A DNA stretch of 64,000 bases from DASYTH01 sp035762905 (GTDB lineage: Bacteria > Actinomycetota > Actinomycetes > Mycobacteriales > Pseudonocardiaceae), in contig NZ_DASUCC010000159.1 of NCBI RefSeq assembly GCF_035762905.1, positions 11,538 through 75,537 of the forward strand, read 5' to 3'. The number at the start of each line of letters is the position of its first letter. The first letter of the stretch is position 1. The translations under genes were made by a program, and so were the position numbers. The notes under the pieces were generated by a model. That model made no database searches, had not been told where the DNA came from, and saw nothing but the letters and a program-made list of their open reading frames with translations. This document shows positions 17,115 to 25,673 of the stretch, one piece after another.

Positions 17115-18530
17115 TCACCCGTGGTTACCCGGACGGGAATTGCATTCGCCAGCAGGTTCCAGAACGGCGGCCGCGCGGCCGGGCAGGAACCCGCCCCGGC
17201 GCAGGTCGGACAGGCTGTTGCGGACGGCATCGATCACGAAGTCCACGTCGGCTTCGGTGTGCGCGGTGCACAGGAAGAGGTTGCGCCGATCCCAGACGTG
17301 CACACCCTCCAGGATCATGTGTTTGAACAACAGCTCCAGATCTCCCCTGTGCACCAAGCGGAACAGCGAGCCGAAGTGCTGCACGCGGAGCGGGAACTCC
17401 TCGGCGGCGAGGAAGTCGTTGAGCGTGCCGGCGAACCGGTCGGTCCGGGCGTTGAGTTGTTGCTGGAGCCCGGGTCCCTGGTCCCGCAGCCAGGTGAGCA
17501 CCGTCCGCGCGGCCACCATCGACACCGGATGCTGGATGTAGGTTCCGGCGAAGAAGATGGTGTCGTCGCGCGGCGCGCTGTCGTCGCCGTACTGCCAGAA
17601 CCCGCCGTCGATCCAGTCCATGATGTCGGCCCGGCCGGCAATCGCCCCGATCGGGTAACCGCCGCCGATCACCTTGCCGTACGTGGCCAGATCCGCCCGA
17701 ACCCCGAAGACGCCTTGCGCACCTTGGGGATGGGGTCGGAAACCGGTCAGCATCTCGTCGAACATCAGCACGATGCCGTGCCGGTCGCACAGCTCGCGCA
17801 GCGCCCGCACGAACTCCACGGGTTGGCGCTCCGGGTGCCGGCTGGGCACCGGCTCCACCACGACCGCGGCGACCCGGTCGGCGTGGCGGCGGATCACCTC
17901 GAGGCTCGCCTCGTCGCCGTAGGTCAGCACCAGCGACTCGGACACCGCCGAGTCGGGAATGCCCGCCGAGATCGGAACGGTGCGCGGTGCCGCGCCGTCC
18001 GGCACGGGGCGTCCGAGCACCGGGTCGAAGTGGCCGTGGTACGAACCCTCGAAGGTGACGATCACGGTGCGGCCGGTGAACGCCCGGGCGAGCCGGAAGG
18101 CGCCCGAGTTGGCCTCGGTGCCCGACGTGACGAACGTGACCCGGTCCAGCCCGGTCATCTCGCACAGCAGCTCGGCGGCCTGCCCGGTCTCCTCCCCGCG
18201 CGGCCCGAGCCGCATGCCGTCGGCCAGGTAGGCGTTGACCGCGTCGGTCAGGAACTGCGGCTCGTGACCGAACAGCAGCGTGCCGTGGCCCATGGTGATG
18301 TCGACGTAGGTGTTGCCGTCCACGTCCTCCAGGACGGCGCCCCGGGTCCGGCGGGCCGCGATCGGGTACAGCAACTCCTTGGTGGCGCTGTGGAAACCCA
18401 CGACGGCCCGAGGATCGGCGAGAAACCGCCGGTACCGCTGGGCGAGCCGTTTCGAGTTCGCCGTCCGGCGGGTGTACCGGTCGGCCAGGTCGGCGAGGTG
18501 GGCCCGCTGCCGCTCGTCCGGGCTGATCAC
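17115..18530 (-). CDS. Class III PLP-dependent aminotransferase (glutamate-1-semialdehyde aminomutase-like)
   Basis: A 471-residue PLP enzyme. The fold-type I motifs are complete: SGTEANSGAFRLARAFTGR, SYHGHFDP, the cofactor Asp in MFDEMLTGFR and the Schiff-base Lys in ATYGKVIGGGYPIG. It groups with stand-alone relatives of the aminotransferase domains found in PKS/NRPS lines. GTG 18530 overlaps the P450 stop (GTGA), so the genes are coupled. It is the last gene of a seven-gene operon beginning at 24585. It may supply the primary amine used by the amidinotransferase. Confidence 0.9.
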   Translation of the reverse strand: MISPDERQRAHLADLADRYTRRTANSKRLAQRYRRFLADPRAVVGFHSATKELLYPIAARRTRGAVLEDVDGNTYVDITMGHGTLLFGHEPQFLTDAVNAYLADGMRLGPRGEETGQAAELLCEMTGLDRVTFVTSGTEANSGAFRLARAFTGRTVIVTFEGSYHGHFDPVLGRPVPDGAAPRTVPISAGIPDSAVSESLVLTYGDEASLEVIRRHADRVAAVVVEPVPSRHPERQPVEFVRALRELCDRHGIVLMFDEMLTGFRPHPQGAQGVFGVRADLATYGKVIGGGYPIGAIAGRADIMDWIDGGFWQYGDDSAPRDDTIFFAGTYIQHPVSMVAARTVLTWLRDQGPGLQQQLNARTDRFAGTLNDFLAAEEFPLRVQHFGSLFRLVHRGDLELLFKHMILEGVHVWDRRNLFLCTAHTEADVDFVIDAVRNSLSDLRRGGFLPGRAAAVLEPAGECNSRPGNHG

Positions 18531-19759
18531 CAAGTGATCCACAGCTGCTCCGGTTGTCGATGGTTGAGCGCCGGTTTGAAGCGAACGGGCTGCCCGTCGG
18601 CGAGGCGCAGCCCCGGCACCCGGCGGGCGAAGGTTTCGAGCATGATCCGCAGGGTGGCGCGGACCACCGGTGCGCCGAGGCAGAGGTGGCTGCCGTACCC
18701 GAAGGTGAAGTGCTGCGTCCGCCGCCGGGTTATGTCGAACTCGTGCGCCCGTTCGACCAGTGCGTCGTCCCGGTTCGCCGAGCCGAACATCACGATGAGC
18801 TCCGTGCCCTCCGGCAGGTCGACGCCGCCGATGGTGACCGGTCGGGTGGTGATGCGGGGGAAGGTCTGCGCGGGCGGGTCGTAGCGGCAGATCTCCTCGA
18901 CCGCGCTGTCGATCAGATCCGGTCCGGCCAACAGGGCCGCCCACCGGTCGTAGTCGGCGAGCAGGTAGTACATGCCGGTCCCCAGGATCGACGCCATGGA
19001 GTTGGTCGATCCGATGACGCCGGAAAGGCTCCAGAGCAGCTCGCAGGCCCGCTCGTCGGTGAACGGCGCGTCCTTCGGCGCGAGTTCGGCGACGACGCTG
19101 CTGATCAGATCGGACCGCGGCTCGGTTCGCCGCGCCCGCGCGTAGCTGACCAGTATGTGCTGGAAGCGGACGAACCGGCGGGCGTGGTCGACCTGCTCCC
19201 GCGGGGACAGGGTGCCGCTGCGTAGCAGGGGTGAGCCGGCAAGGCTGCCGTCGTACACGACCTGGTAGTCGGACTCGTCGATGCCGAGGAGCCGGGCGAG
19301 GACCCGAAACGGCACCGGACGGGCGAAGTGCTCCATGAAGTCGGCGGTTCCGGCGGGCAGCATCTCGTCGACGAGCGCGTCGAACTGCGCTTCGATGAAC
19401 GGCTCGATCCGGCGCACCCCCTTGACCCCGAGGCCCTTGATGAACGGGGCGCGCAGCCGATCGTGCGCCGCGCCGTCGGTGTTGAGCAACGCAGGGGTCA
19501 GCGGGTAGCCCTTTTCCAGCTCGGCCATGCATTCGGGCGCCAGGGTGGCCGTCAGCGGGCGGATGGCGTTCGCCGACGAGAAGACGTCGGGGTGCGTGAG
19601 CACGTGGCGGATGTCCTCGTACCTGGTGACGACCCAGGCCTGGAACACCGGCGAGTAGAACACCGGCTCCTCGCGGCGGGCCTGGGCGTAGAACGAGTAC
19701 GGGTCGTCGAGGTGCGCGCCGAGCGGATCGTAGCTGGAACCGATCCCTGTTGCGGTCAT
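18527..19759 (-). CDS. Cytochrome P450 (1)
   Basis: A 410-residue soluble bacterial P450. The heme-ligand loop is FTFGYGSHLCLGAPVVR, and the ExxR pair is in AVEEICRYDPP. The I-helix segment reads SGVIGSTNS, where most P450s have A-G-x-D/E-T, so the usual acid of the acid-alcohol pair is missing. That can mean unusual chemistry. It is in an operon with the PhyH-type dioxygenase (36-base gap) and the aminotransferase (overlap). Confidence 0.93.
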   Translation of the reverse strand: MTATGIGSSYDPLGAHLDDPYSFYAQARREEPVFYSPVFQAWVVTRYEDIRHVLTHPDVFSSANAIRPLTATLAPECMAELEKGYPLTPALLNTDGAAHDRLRAPFIKGLGVKGVRRIEPFIEAQFDALVDEMLPAGTADFMEHFARPVPFRVLARLLGIDESDYQVVYDGSLAGSPLLRSGTLSPREQVDHARRFVRFQHILVSYARARRTEPRSDLISSVVAELAPKDAPFTDERACELLWSLSGVIGSTNSMASILGTGMYYLLADYDRWAALLAGPDLIDSAVEEICRYDPPAQTFPRITTRPVTIGGVDLPEGTELIVMFGSANRDDALVERAHEFDITRRRTQHFTFGYGSHLCLGAPVVRATLRIMLETFARRVPGLRLADGQPVRFKPALNHRQPEQLWITW

Positions 19760-19795
19760 GGCGGTTCTCTTTCCAGAACGGCTTCGAAACCCGCC

Positions 19796-20560
19796 CTAAC
19801 TCAAGCGGGTCAGACGGTCCAGCCCGGCCTCCAGCCCGTCGTCCGGAGGCGGTCCCGCGACCAGCGTGAGGTGCGAGCAGTCGCCGCTGCCGCGCGCCCG
19901 CAGCACCGGCCGGGGGATGGCCTCGATCGCCGGCGTGATGAAGCGCACGATGAGGCCGGTGCGCCGCTGCGCCGAGCCGTTGGCCTTGGAGCTGTGGATG
20001 ATGTTGCTGTGGTGCAGGGACATCTCGCCCGCGCGCAGGGCAACGTCCACGGCCTGAGCCTCGTCGACCTCGACCGCCACCTCGTCGCTGTTACGCCGCA
20101 TGTCATGCACTTCGCTCGATTGCACGTGCGGGAGGATGGCATTGCGGTGCGAGCCGGGCACCATCCGCACGCAGCCGTTCTCCGGCGTGCTGTCCCAGAG
20201 GGCGATCCAGGCGGTCGTGTTGGGCGTGCGGTGGATCCCGGAGCTGGTGCCGTCCTGGTGCCAGGTGACCACCCCCGGGTCACCGGCCGGTTTGGTGAGC
20301 ACCATGGTGGCATAGATCAGCAGGTCGGGTCCGAGGATCGATTCGACGGCGTCGAGCAGGACCGGATGGGTGACGAGGTCGGCGGCCCAGCGGAAGGCGA
20401 GGTGCAGCTGCGGTACGCACTTGGGATCGTCCAGCCGCTGCTCCAGCTCCAACAGCGCCGCCTGGCAGGCGGCGACCTCCCCGGTGTCGAGAACCGGCAG
20501 GGGGTAGAGGACGCCGTCGCGCTCGTAGCGTTCCAGCTGCTCCGAAATCACCTGTGTCAT
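19796..20560 (-). CDS. Phytanoyl-CoA dioxygenase (PhyH) family Fe(II)/2-oxoglutarate oxygenase
   Basis: A 254-residue non-heme iron enzyme. The iron ligands are visible as His-x-Asp in TWHQDGTSSG and a distal His in LHHSNIIHSS. The Arg that would bind 2-oxoglutarate is in QRRTGLIVRF. PGSHRNAILPH is the typical PhyH loop. Relatives in natural product clusters hydroxylate, desaturate or epoxidise amino acids and small scaffolds. It lies 10 bases downstream of the two-domain protein gene, in the same operon. Confidence 0.9.
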   Translation of the reverse strand: MTQVISEQLERYERDGVLYPLPVLDTGEVAACQAALLELEQRLDDPKCVPQLHLAFRWAADLVTHPVLLDAVESILGPDLLIYATMVLTKPAGDPGVVTWHQDGTSSGIHRTPNTTAWIALWDSTPENGCVRMVPGSHRNAILPHVQSSEVHDMRRNSDEVAVEVDEAQAVDVALRAGEMSLHHSNIIHSSKANGSAQRRTGLIVRFITPAIEAIPRPVLRARGSGDCSHLTLVAGPPPDDGLEAGLDRLTRLS

Positions 20561-20570
20561 GACGGAGCCC

Positions 20571-21338
20571 TCAGATGCTGTTCCGGAAGTAGAACTCCCG
20601 GCACAGGAAATTGGTCTTGCCGCTGTCCTTGGACCGCAGGAACAAGCAGATGATGGTCAGACCGTGGTTGGAGTTCGCGCAGAGCAGCGCCTCGATCTCC
20701 CCGAGATCGTAGGTAGCGTGCCAGGCCGGTTCGTTGATGTTGTCCCAGTAACCGACGGCCTCCACCTCGCCCCAGTCCTCCGGCTCGCGCGCCCCCCGGA
20801 TATGCACGAAGCACCGGCCGTCGATCTCCTTGAAGGTGTACCCGGCGATCCACTTCGTGTCCGCATAGGTGTTGACCCAGGTTCCCTGGAACGGGTGGCG
20901 GCCGGGAGCCGGACCGACCACCCGCCCACGCCGGCCGAAGAACTCCCGGGCGAAGTGGGGGCACCGGTCGCTGCCGTCGTGGAACGACGTGAAGGACTGG
21001 ATCACCGTGACGCCGAACTTCTCGTTGGCCGCGAGCTCGGTTCGCACGTCACCGAGTTGGTAGCTGGCCACCCACCCGGCCAACTTGGTCGTACCGCTGA
21101 ACGCGTACGGATGGGCCTCCACCTCACCCCAGTCGACCGGATCTTCGGTCGGCGCACCATAAATCCGGACGAACAGGCGGCCCTCGCGCTCGTTGATCTC
21201 CGCCATGGCGATGTGGTCGGTGTATGGCTTGGTGTTCTCCCAGGTGCCGAGGACCGACGCGAGGTCCGGCCGGGCGCCAACCAACTGCTTGCCGTCCGCC
21301 CGCATCGTCGGCCCGGACATGCCGATTGCTTGTGCCAT
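20571..21338 (-). CDS. Unrecognised two-domain protein (tandem G-T-W ... D-W-G-E repeats), fused form
   Basis: About 255 residues; I do not recognise the family. It consists of two repeats of about 110 residues, each with GTW(x)NT at the start, a hydrophobic strand pattern, G-R-L/C-F-V-x-I, a D-W-G-E-V-E-A motif, and a C-terminal R-E-F-x-F/G-R. The pattern suggests two small beta-rich domains. ATG 21338 (Met-Ala-Gln) follows GAGGGT with 3 bases between. The same two domains recur at 31881-32658 as two separate overlapping genes, so the family matters to this cluster. No catalytic residues are obvious. A binding, chaperone or lipocalin-like role is possible. Confidence 0.75.
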   Translation of the reverse strand: MAQAIGMSGPTMRADGKQLVGARPDLASVLGTWENTKPYTDHIAMAEINEREGRLFVRIYGAPTEDPVDWGEVEAHPYAFSGTTKLAGWVASYQLGDVRTELAANEKFGVTVIQSFTSFHDGSDRCPHFAREFFGRRGRVVGPAPGRHPFQGTWVNTYADTKWIAGYTFKEIDGRCFVHIRGAREPEDWGEVEAVGYWDNINEPAWHATYDLGEIEALLCANSNHGLTIICLFLRSKDSGKTNFLCREFYFRNSI

Positions 21339-21374
21339 GTCACCCTCCATGAGTTCAGACTGATTCTCGTTCGG

Positions 21375-22358
21375 TCAGGCCACCGTCGCCGGACTTCGGC
21401 GAAGCGCCAGTGTCTCCAACGCGGGCACCAGCGCCGCGGGAGCCGGCTGGGCCATGATCTCGGCACGCAGGCGCAGGGCCGCGGCTTGGTACGCCGGGCC
21501 GGCGAGCAGCGTGCGCGTAGCCCGGCGAATCACCGCGCGGGCGCCGGGCTCGTCCGCGAACTCGTGGTACCGCAGGTGGATCCCGGCACCGGCGGCGGCG
21601 AGCCGGTCGCCGACGTAGGCCGAGTCGGGACCGCGGGTCACGATCAACTGTGCGACGCCGAACGCGGCGGCGGTCAGCGACGTCGCGTCGTCGCCCGGAT
21701 GCACGACCAGCGCGCAGTACGGCAGCAGCAACTGCAACGGAAGGGCGGTCACCGGCGTCACGTTGCCCGGAAGCTTGCCGAGCCGCCGCACCGCCTCGTC
21801 CGTGGTGGCCAGGATGACCTCGGCGTCCACGCCACCGAGCGCGTCGAGGGTCAGCCGGCAGACCGACCGGCCCGCCGTGACGCAGATCCGCGGGCGTCCG
21901 GTGAACCTGGCCCGCCAGGCGGTCAGTGCGCCCGGCCCGTGGTACGGGACGTACCGCACCTCGCGCCACGGGGTGCGCACCGGCACGCGCAGGCTCGGCG
22001 GAGCCGGGTCCACGGTGATCGTGGGCGGCCCGTCCGGGCCGGTGTCCATCGGGGGTGGACCGAAGCCGGTGAGGTGGCGGACGTTCCGAACGCCGAGCGC
22101 CGAGGCGACCGCCGCCCCGCCGGAGCCGGACTGGTCGTGTACCACCAGATCCGGCCCCCAGTCCCGGGCGAACGCGATCGCATCGTCCACACCGGACTCC
22201 ACCACCACGACCGGAAGTCCGGTGTGGACGATCGCGTCCGAAAGGGTCGGCGCGGCGGCCACCCGCACCTGGTGCCCGGCCGCCCGACAGGCCCAGGCCA
22301 ATGGGACCACCGAGTACAGCCACCGCCGGTCCGGGCACGGACAGAACAGCACGCGCAT
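21375..22358 (-). CDS. Glycosyltransferase, GT1/MGT-like
   Basis: A 327-residue GT-B protein similar to macrolide-type glycosyltransferases. The start MRVLFCPCPDRRW is typical (usually FxxxPxxGH), followed by the acceptor half and the donor-half segment YCALVVHPGDDATSLTAAAFGVAQLIV. The usual H-G-G is here H-P-G. The chain is shorter than the usual 390-420 residues, so the acceptor domain is trimmed. Its ATG overlaps the stop of the preceding monooxygenase gene. It predicts glycosylation of the product or an intermediate. Confidence 0.8.
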   Translation of the reverse strand: MRVLFCPCPDRRWLYSVVPLAWACRAAGHQVRVAAAPTLSDAIVHTGLPVVVVESGVDDAIAFARDWGPDLVVHDQSGSGGAAVASALGVRNVRHLTGFGPPPMDTGPDGPPTITVDPAPPSLRVPVRTPWREVRYVPYHGPGALTAWRARFTGRPRICVTAGRSVCRLTLDALGGVDAEVILATTDEAVRRLGKLPGNVTPVTALPLQLLLPYCALVVHPGDDATSLTAAAFGVAQLIVTRGPDSAYVGDRLAAAGAGIHLRYHEFADEPGARAVIRRATRTLLAGPAYQAAALRLRAEIMAQPAPAALVPALETLALRRSPATVA

Positions 22359-23458
22359 CAGCGCACGCCCGCCCGCTCGCGCGCACGCACCATCGGCAGC
22401 ACCTCCGCGCCGAAGAAGGTCATCTGCTCCAGGTCGGGGTGTCCCATGAACAGGAACTGGTTCACGCCGATCGCCTGGTACTCGGCGAGTGCCTCGACGA
22501 TGTCATCGGGCGAGCCCACCAGCGCGATGCCGGGCGGTCCCAGGTAGGGCACCGCCCCGGTCCACAGGTACCGGGTGGCCCAGTCGGACTCGCGGGACGC
22601 CATGTCGTAGGTCGCGGTGTAGCCGACCGAGTCGGTCCGGGCGCGCATCGCCCCGTGCAGCTGCCTGGCCTGCTCTCCGGCGGACGCGATCAGCTCGTGC
22701 GCGGCGTCGATCGCCTCGGCCCTCGTCGGCCGGCAGAACAACGAGACCAGCAGCCCGACGTCGGTCCCGCTGTCGAGCACCGGCCGGATCCGCTGCGCCA
22801 ACCGGTCCGGTACGTCCGGGAAGGTGAGCAGGCAGTCGGCGTGCCGGATCGCCAGCGCGATCGCCTGGTCGGAGTTGCCGCCCAGGTAGATCTCCGGCCG
22901 GCCGTGCACCGGCGACGGTCCGTCCACATCGGACACGAACGGCGTGTTGAGCCGCGCGCTCTCCACCCGGTAGTGCCGGCCGGCGAAGTCGACCGGACCG
23001 TCCCCGCGCCACAGTGCGTGGCAGACGGACCAGAACTCGTCGGTGCGCTCGTAGCGTTCGTCGTGCGGCAGGAAGTCGCCGTAGTAGCGCAGCTCGTCCG
23101 GAACCCGCCCGGCCACGATGTTGATGGACACCCGACCCGAGGTCAGGACGGACAGCGTGTTGATCTGCTGGACGAAGTAGGTCGGCGACAGGATGCCCGA
23201 GCGCACCGCGACCAGGAACTTGATCTTCTCGGTGTGCCGGCCGAGCGCGGCGGCGTAGGCCACCGGATCCGGCCTGGTGAAGCCGAACGCCATGAGCAGC
23301 GACTCGATCCCGCAGGCCTCGGCCTGCCGGCAGAAGTCGACGTGCCCGGCGATGTCCGGCACACCGCTGACGCTGGCCAGCGTCCGGGACCGCCGCAGGC
23401 GTTCGCCCACCGAAGAAAGGCTCCACATGAACCGTGCCGGCCGAGATGTCCCGTTCAT
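22358..23458 (-). CDS. Luciferase-like (SsuD-type) flavin monooxygenase 1
   Basis: A 366-residue TIM-barrel enzyme using reduced FMN. Typical segments are ILSPTYFVQQINTLSVLTSGRVSINIVAGR, DERYERTDEFW and YLGGNSDQAIALA. It is closely similar to monooxygenase 2 immediately upstream (2-base gap), so the pair arose by tandem duplication. Family members catalyse Baeyer-Villiger oxidation, desulfonation or N-hydroxylation. The reduced flavin must come from a partner; the nitroreductase-like gene at 32968 is one candidate. Confidence 0.92.
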   Translation of the reverse strand: MNGTSRPARFMWSLSSVGERLRRSRTLASVSGVPDIAGHVDFCRQAEACGIESLLMAFGFTRPDPVAYAAALGRHTEKIKFLVAVRSGILSPTYFVQQINTLSVLTSGRVSINIVAGRVPDELRYYGDFLPHDERYERTDEFWSVCHALWRGDGPVDFAGRHYRVESARLNTPFVSDVDGPSPVHGRPEIYLGGNSDQAIALAIRHADCLLTFPDVPDRLAQRIRPVLDSGTDVGLLVSLFCRPTRAEAIDAAHELIASAGEQARQLHGAMRARTDSVGYTATYDMASRESDWATRYLWTGAVPYLGPPGIALVGSPDDIVEALAEYQAIGVNQFLFMGHPDLEQMTFFGAEVLPMVRARERAGVR

Positions 23459-23460
23459 GG

Positions 23461-24585
23461 TCAGCGCCCCTCGTGGACGAGGTCGCCGGTGGCGACCAGT
23501 GGTTCGGCTGCCTCCCGCTCCCTGATCTTCGGCAGGACCGCGGAGCCGAACATCTCGAGCATCGGAAAGTCCGGTCGGCCCTGGAACATGAACTGAGTGA
23601 CGCCGATCCGCCGGTACTCGAAGATCGCGTCGACGATCTCGTCCGGGCTACCGACCAGAGAGATCGACTGGGGGCCCATGTACGGAACCAGCCCGCAGAA
23701 CAGGTAGGGGGTCAGCCACGGCGACCGGTCCTCGGCCATCCGGTAGATGGACTCGAACCCCACCGACTCGCTGGTCATCCGGCGCCAGTCGGCCACCGCG
23801 GCCTTGCCGGCCTCGCCGGCGTTCTCGGCCAGTCGGTAAACGTGGTCGACGGCCTCCTCGTGGGTCGGCATGACCACCAGGTTGCAGGTGACCCCGACCT
23901 CGATGCCGCCCGCCAGCGCCGGCTCGAGCTTCGGCGCGAACTCCTCCGGCGGTTCGATCAGGCGCAACTGGCAGTCCGCGTGCTTGATCGCGAGTTGCTG
24001 GGCTTGCTCGGAGCTTCCGCCGATGTAGATGTAGGGCCGGTGCCGATCCGGCGAGACGAACGCCTGGTTGACCCGGGCACCCTCGACGCTGATGAACTCC
24101 CCGGCGAAGTCGACCGGGAACTCCCGGCGCCACAACGCATGGCAGATCGTCCAGAACTCGTCGGTGCGTTGGTAGCGCTCGTCGTGGGTGGAGAAGTCGC
24201 CGTAGTAGCGCAGTTCCGCGGAGCCCTGGCCGGACACGACGTTGACCTCGACGCGCCCGTTCGTGAAGGCGGACACGGTGTTGATCTGCTGCACGAAGTG
24301 GGTCGGGGAGATGACCGCGGCCCGAGACGCCGGCATGAAGTTGACCCGCTTGGTCACCAGCCCGAACGCGGCGGCCAGGACGCACCCGTCCGCCCGCTGG
24401 AACCCGATCGGCAGCAGCAGCGAGTCGATGCCCAATTCGTCGGCCCGCCGGCAGAAGTCGCGCTGGCCGTCCAGATCCGCGACCGGGTTGACCTCGTTCC
24501 TGGGGTCGGCACCTCTGCGTCGGTTCGCGACGCCCGAGCCCGGCAGGCTCCAGTGAAAGCGCATATGTCGACTTTTGGCTGGCAT
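23461..24585 (-). CDS. Luciferase-like (SsuD-type) flavin monooxygenase 2
   Basis: A 374-residue paralogue of monooxygenase 1: same barrel, with VISPTHFVQQINTVSAFTNGRVEVNVVSG and IYIGGSSEQAQQLA. The frame is open far upstream, but ATG 24585 is preferred because GGAG lies 7 bases before it and the upstream codons show no conserved protein. It is the first gene of the operon running to 17115 (monooxygenases, glycosyltransferase, two-domain protein, PhyH, P450, aminotransferase). Two related flavin monooxygenases in series suggest two successive oxidations at one centre. Confidence 0.92.
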   Translation of the reverse strand: MPAKSRHMRFHWSLPGSGVANRRRGADPRNEVNPVADLDGQRDFCRRADELGIDSLLLPIGFQRADGCVLAAAFGLVTKRVNFMPASRAAVISPTHFVQQINTVSAFTNGRVEVNVVSGQGSAELRYYGDFSTHDERYQRTDEFWTICHALWRREFPVDFAGEFISVEGARVNQAFVSPDRHRPYIYIGGSSEQAQQLAIKHADCQLRLIEPPEEFAPKLEPALAGGIEVGVTCNLVVMPTHEEAVDHVYRLAENAGEAGKAAVADWRRMTSESVGFESIYRMAEDRSPWLTPYLFCGLVPYMGPQSISLVGSPDEIVDAIFEYRRIGVTQFMFQGRPDFPMLEMFGSAVLPKIREREAAEPLVATGDLVHEGR

Positions 24586-25099
24586 TGTTCGCTCCGAACG
24601 TGCACATGACGATAACCCGCGCCTTGGCGCGGTCATGGAAGGTAGCAGTTTTCCGGCTGGAAGTAGGCGGCGCGATCGCGTGTCCTGGTCACCATTACAT
24701 TGTCCATTACACCTCGCAGCTGTGCACGAACTCGCGGCTGAAATTGCTCGACCGGCCGCTAGGGTCGGAGCCGCCGTCGAAGGTCCGGACCAGTAGCGCC
24801 CTCCTGCTCGCGCAGTTCTATACGAACCCACCTCGACGGTAGGCCGCGGTTCGCCTGGCCAACATGAGGCGTTCTTCCTAGGACGACCGGACCCCCCTAG
24901 GTAGTTTTGACAGGCGGTATAGACATGCGAGTCACGCATACCATGGGTAACATCATCATGACAGCATGAATACGGCGCCGGGCGTACGGCGCCGACCAGT
25001 CGAGGCCGAGGAATCCGAGCCCGAGAGCGAGGGCGAGCCATCGGCCGAAACAACGCCAACAATTCCATACTCGCGCACAGCCGACAATGACCGTGCGGG
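24586..25099. other. Intergenic region ahead of the seven-gene operon
   Basis: No gene seen. It holds the paired operator at 24877-24901 and a small GGCGCC inverted repeat near 24973. Bases 24861-24917 align with 32717-32773 (shared ACATGAGRCGTTCTTCCTAGG and CCCCCTAGGTARTTTTGMCAGG), the region ahead of the split two-domain genes. The two promoters therefore share a common origin. Confidence 0.6.
24877..24901. promoter_or_regulatory. Paired CCTAGG operator of the seven-gene operon
   Basis: Two perfect CCTAGG hexamers at 24877-24882 and 24896-24901, 19 bases apart and about 290 bases before the monooxygenase 2 start. Same architecture as at 32732-32756. Confidence 0.55.
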
Positions 25100-25303
25100 C
25101 TATTGAACGGCTACCGGAAAATCAGGGTCGGGGTCGGTGGACCGCTGTTGTTGTTCGGGCTTGCCGCCGTCCACCCTGGTCAGCGAGATGCCGGCCACCG
25201 GGCCCATGGTCCAGCAGTCCAACGCCAAGGAAAGCATGTCACTGTGGCGCCACCGCGATCGTGACGCGGGCACGCGCGAATCCGATTCGCTGGTCATCGG
25301 CAC
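25100..25303 (-). CDS. Conserved small protein, candidate signalling peptide precursor (copy 2)
   Basis: A 67-residue paralogue of the small protein at 5900-6094, with the same GGAGAG-GTG start. Residues 23-41 read MLSLALDCWTMGPVAGISL; the N-terminal part is Arg/Ser-rich, and the C-terminal part holds Gln-Gln-Gln-Arg-Ser then Asp-Pro-Asp. It lies in the biosynthetic cluster between the monooxygenase operon and the opine dehydrogenase gene, with its own leader. Sequence before the start is almost identical between copies over about 50 bases, then the coding part diverges with mostly conservative changes. No function is known. Confidence 0.58.
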   Translation of the reverse strand: MPMTSESDSRVPASRSRWRHSDMLSLALDCWTMGPVAGISLTRVDGGKPEQQQRSTDPDPDFPVAVQ

Positions 25304-25447
25304 TGCGCTCTCCCATCCCGTTCGGCCCCGAGCGCCAAGAGAACCCGCCGACACCCACCGTGGCGGGCCGACAGCCCGCATCCGCTGAATCTCCGGCACC
25401 CGATCACCTGAAACCCCTGCAGGTGGTCGGGTTGATTGCTACTTAAG

Positions 25448-25525
25448 CATGTTACTGCGGAGTAGCTGCCACAAACCGTGGTAGCACGACGTACCACACG
25501 ACGTAACGCTACCCCTGCGCGGGGC
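25448..25525. promoter_or_regulatory. Leader/operator of small gene copy 2
   Basis: Repeats the layout of 6240-6315: GTTAC-6-GTAGC, then CTGCCAC and CGTGGTAG arms (25466-25484), then TACCCC-GCGC-GGGG (near 25511). It lies 163 bases before the small gene start. Less perfect than copy 1, but order and spacing are kept. It points to control of both peptides by one regulator, most simply the XRE protein at 6336-7547. Confidence 0.5.
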
Positions 25526-25589
25526 ACCTCCCAGGATGGGGCAAGCAGGGCAGCACCGCCACCGCTCACCTGGCACGACCGACGGTCAG

Positions 25590-25631
25590 CTCCGGCCAGG
25601 CCCCTCGGCGGGACCGAGGGCCTGGCCGGAG
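25590..25631 (-). terminator. Long hairpin after the opine dehydrogenase gene
   Basis: An 18-base stem (CTCCGGCCAGGCC... pairing with ...GGCCTGGCCGGAG) with one bulge and a 5-base loop, 43 bases after the opine dehydrogenase stop. There is no clear U-run. It separates the P450/FAD/opine dehydrogenase operon from the small gene copy 2 leader. Confidence 0.65.
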
Positions 25632-25673
25632 CACCTGGAGCCGGCCGGCGGGTGGCGTGCGGGTATCCGCCAC

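Noticed and set aside
17115..19532. One continuous 805-codon minus-strand frame.
   Set aside because: Only the 3' part (from GTG 18530) is the aminotransferase. The 5' part runs antiphase through the P450 gene and has no conserved content.
24586..25068. N-terminal extension of monooxygenase 2 by some 160 residues.
   Set aside because: The extension is Arg/Pro-rich with no family similarity and would cross the operator at 24877; ATG 24585 has a good ribosome site.
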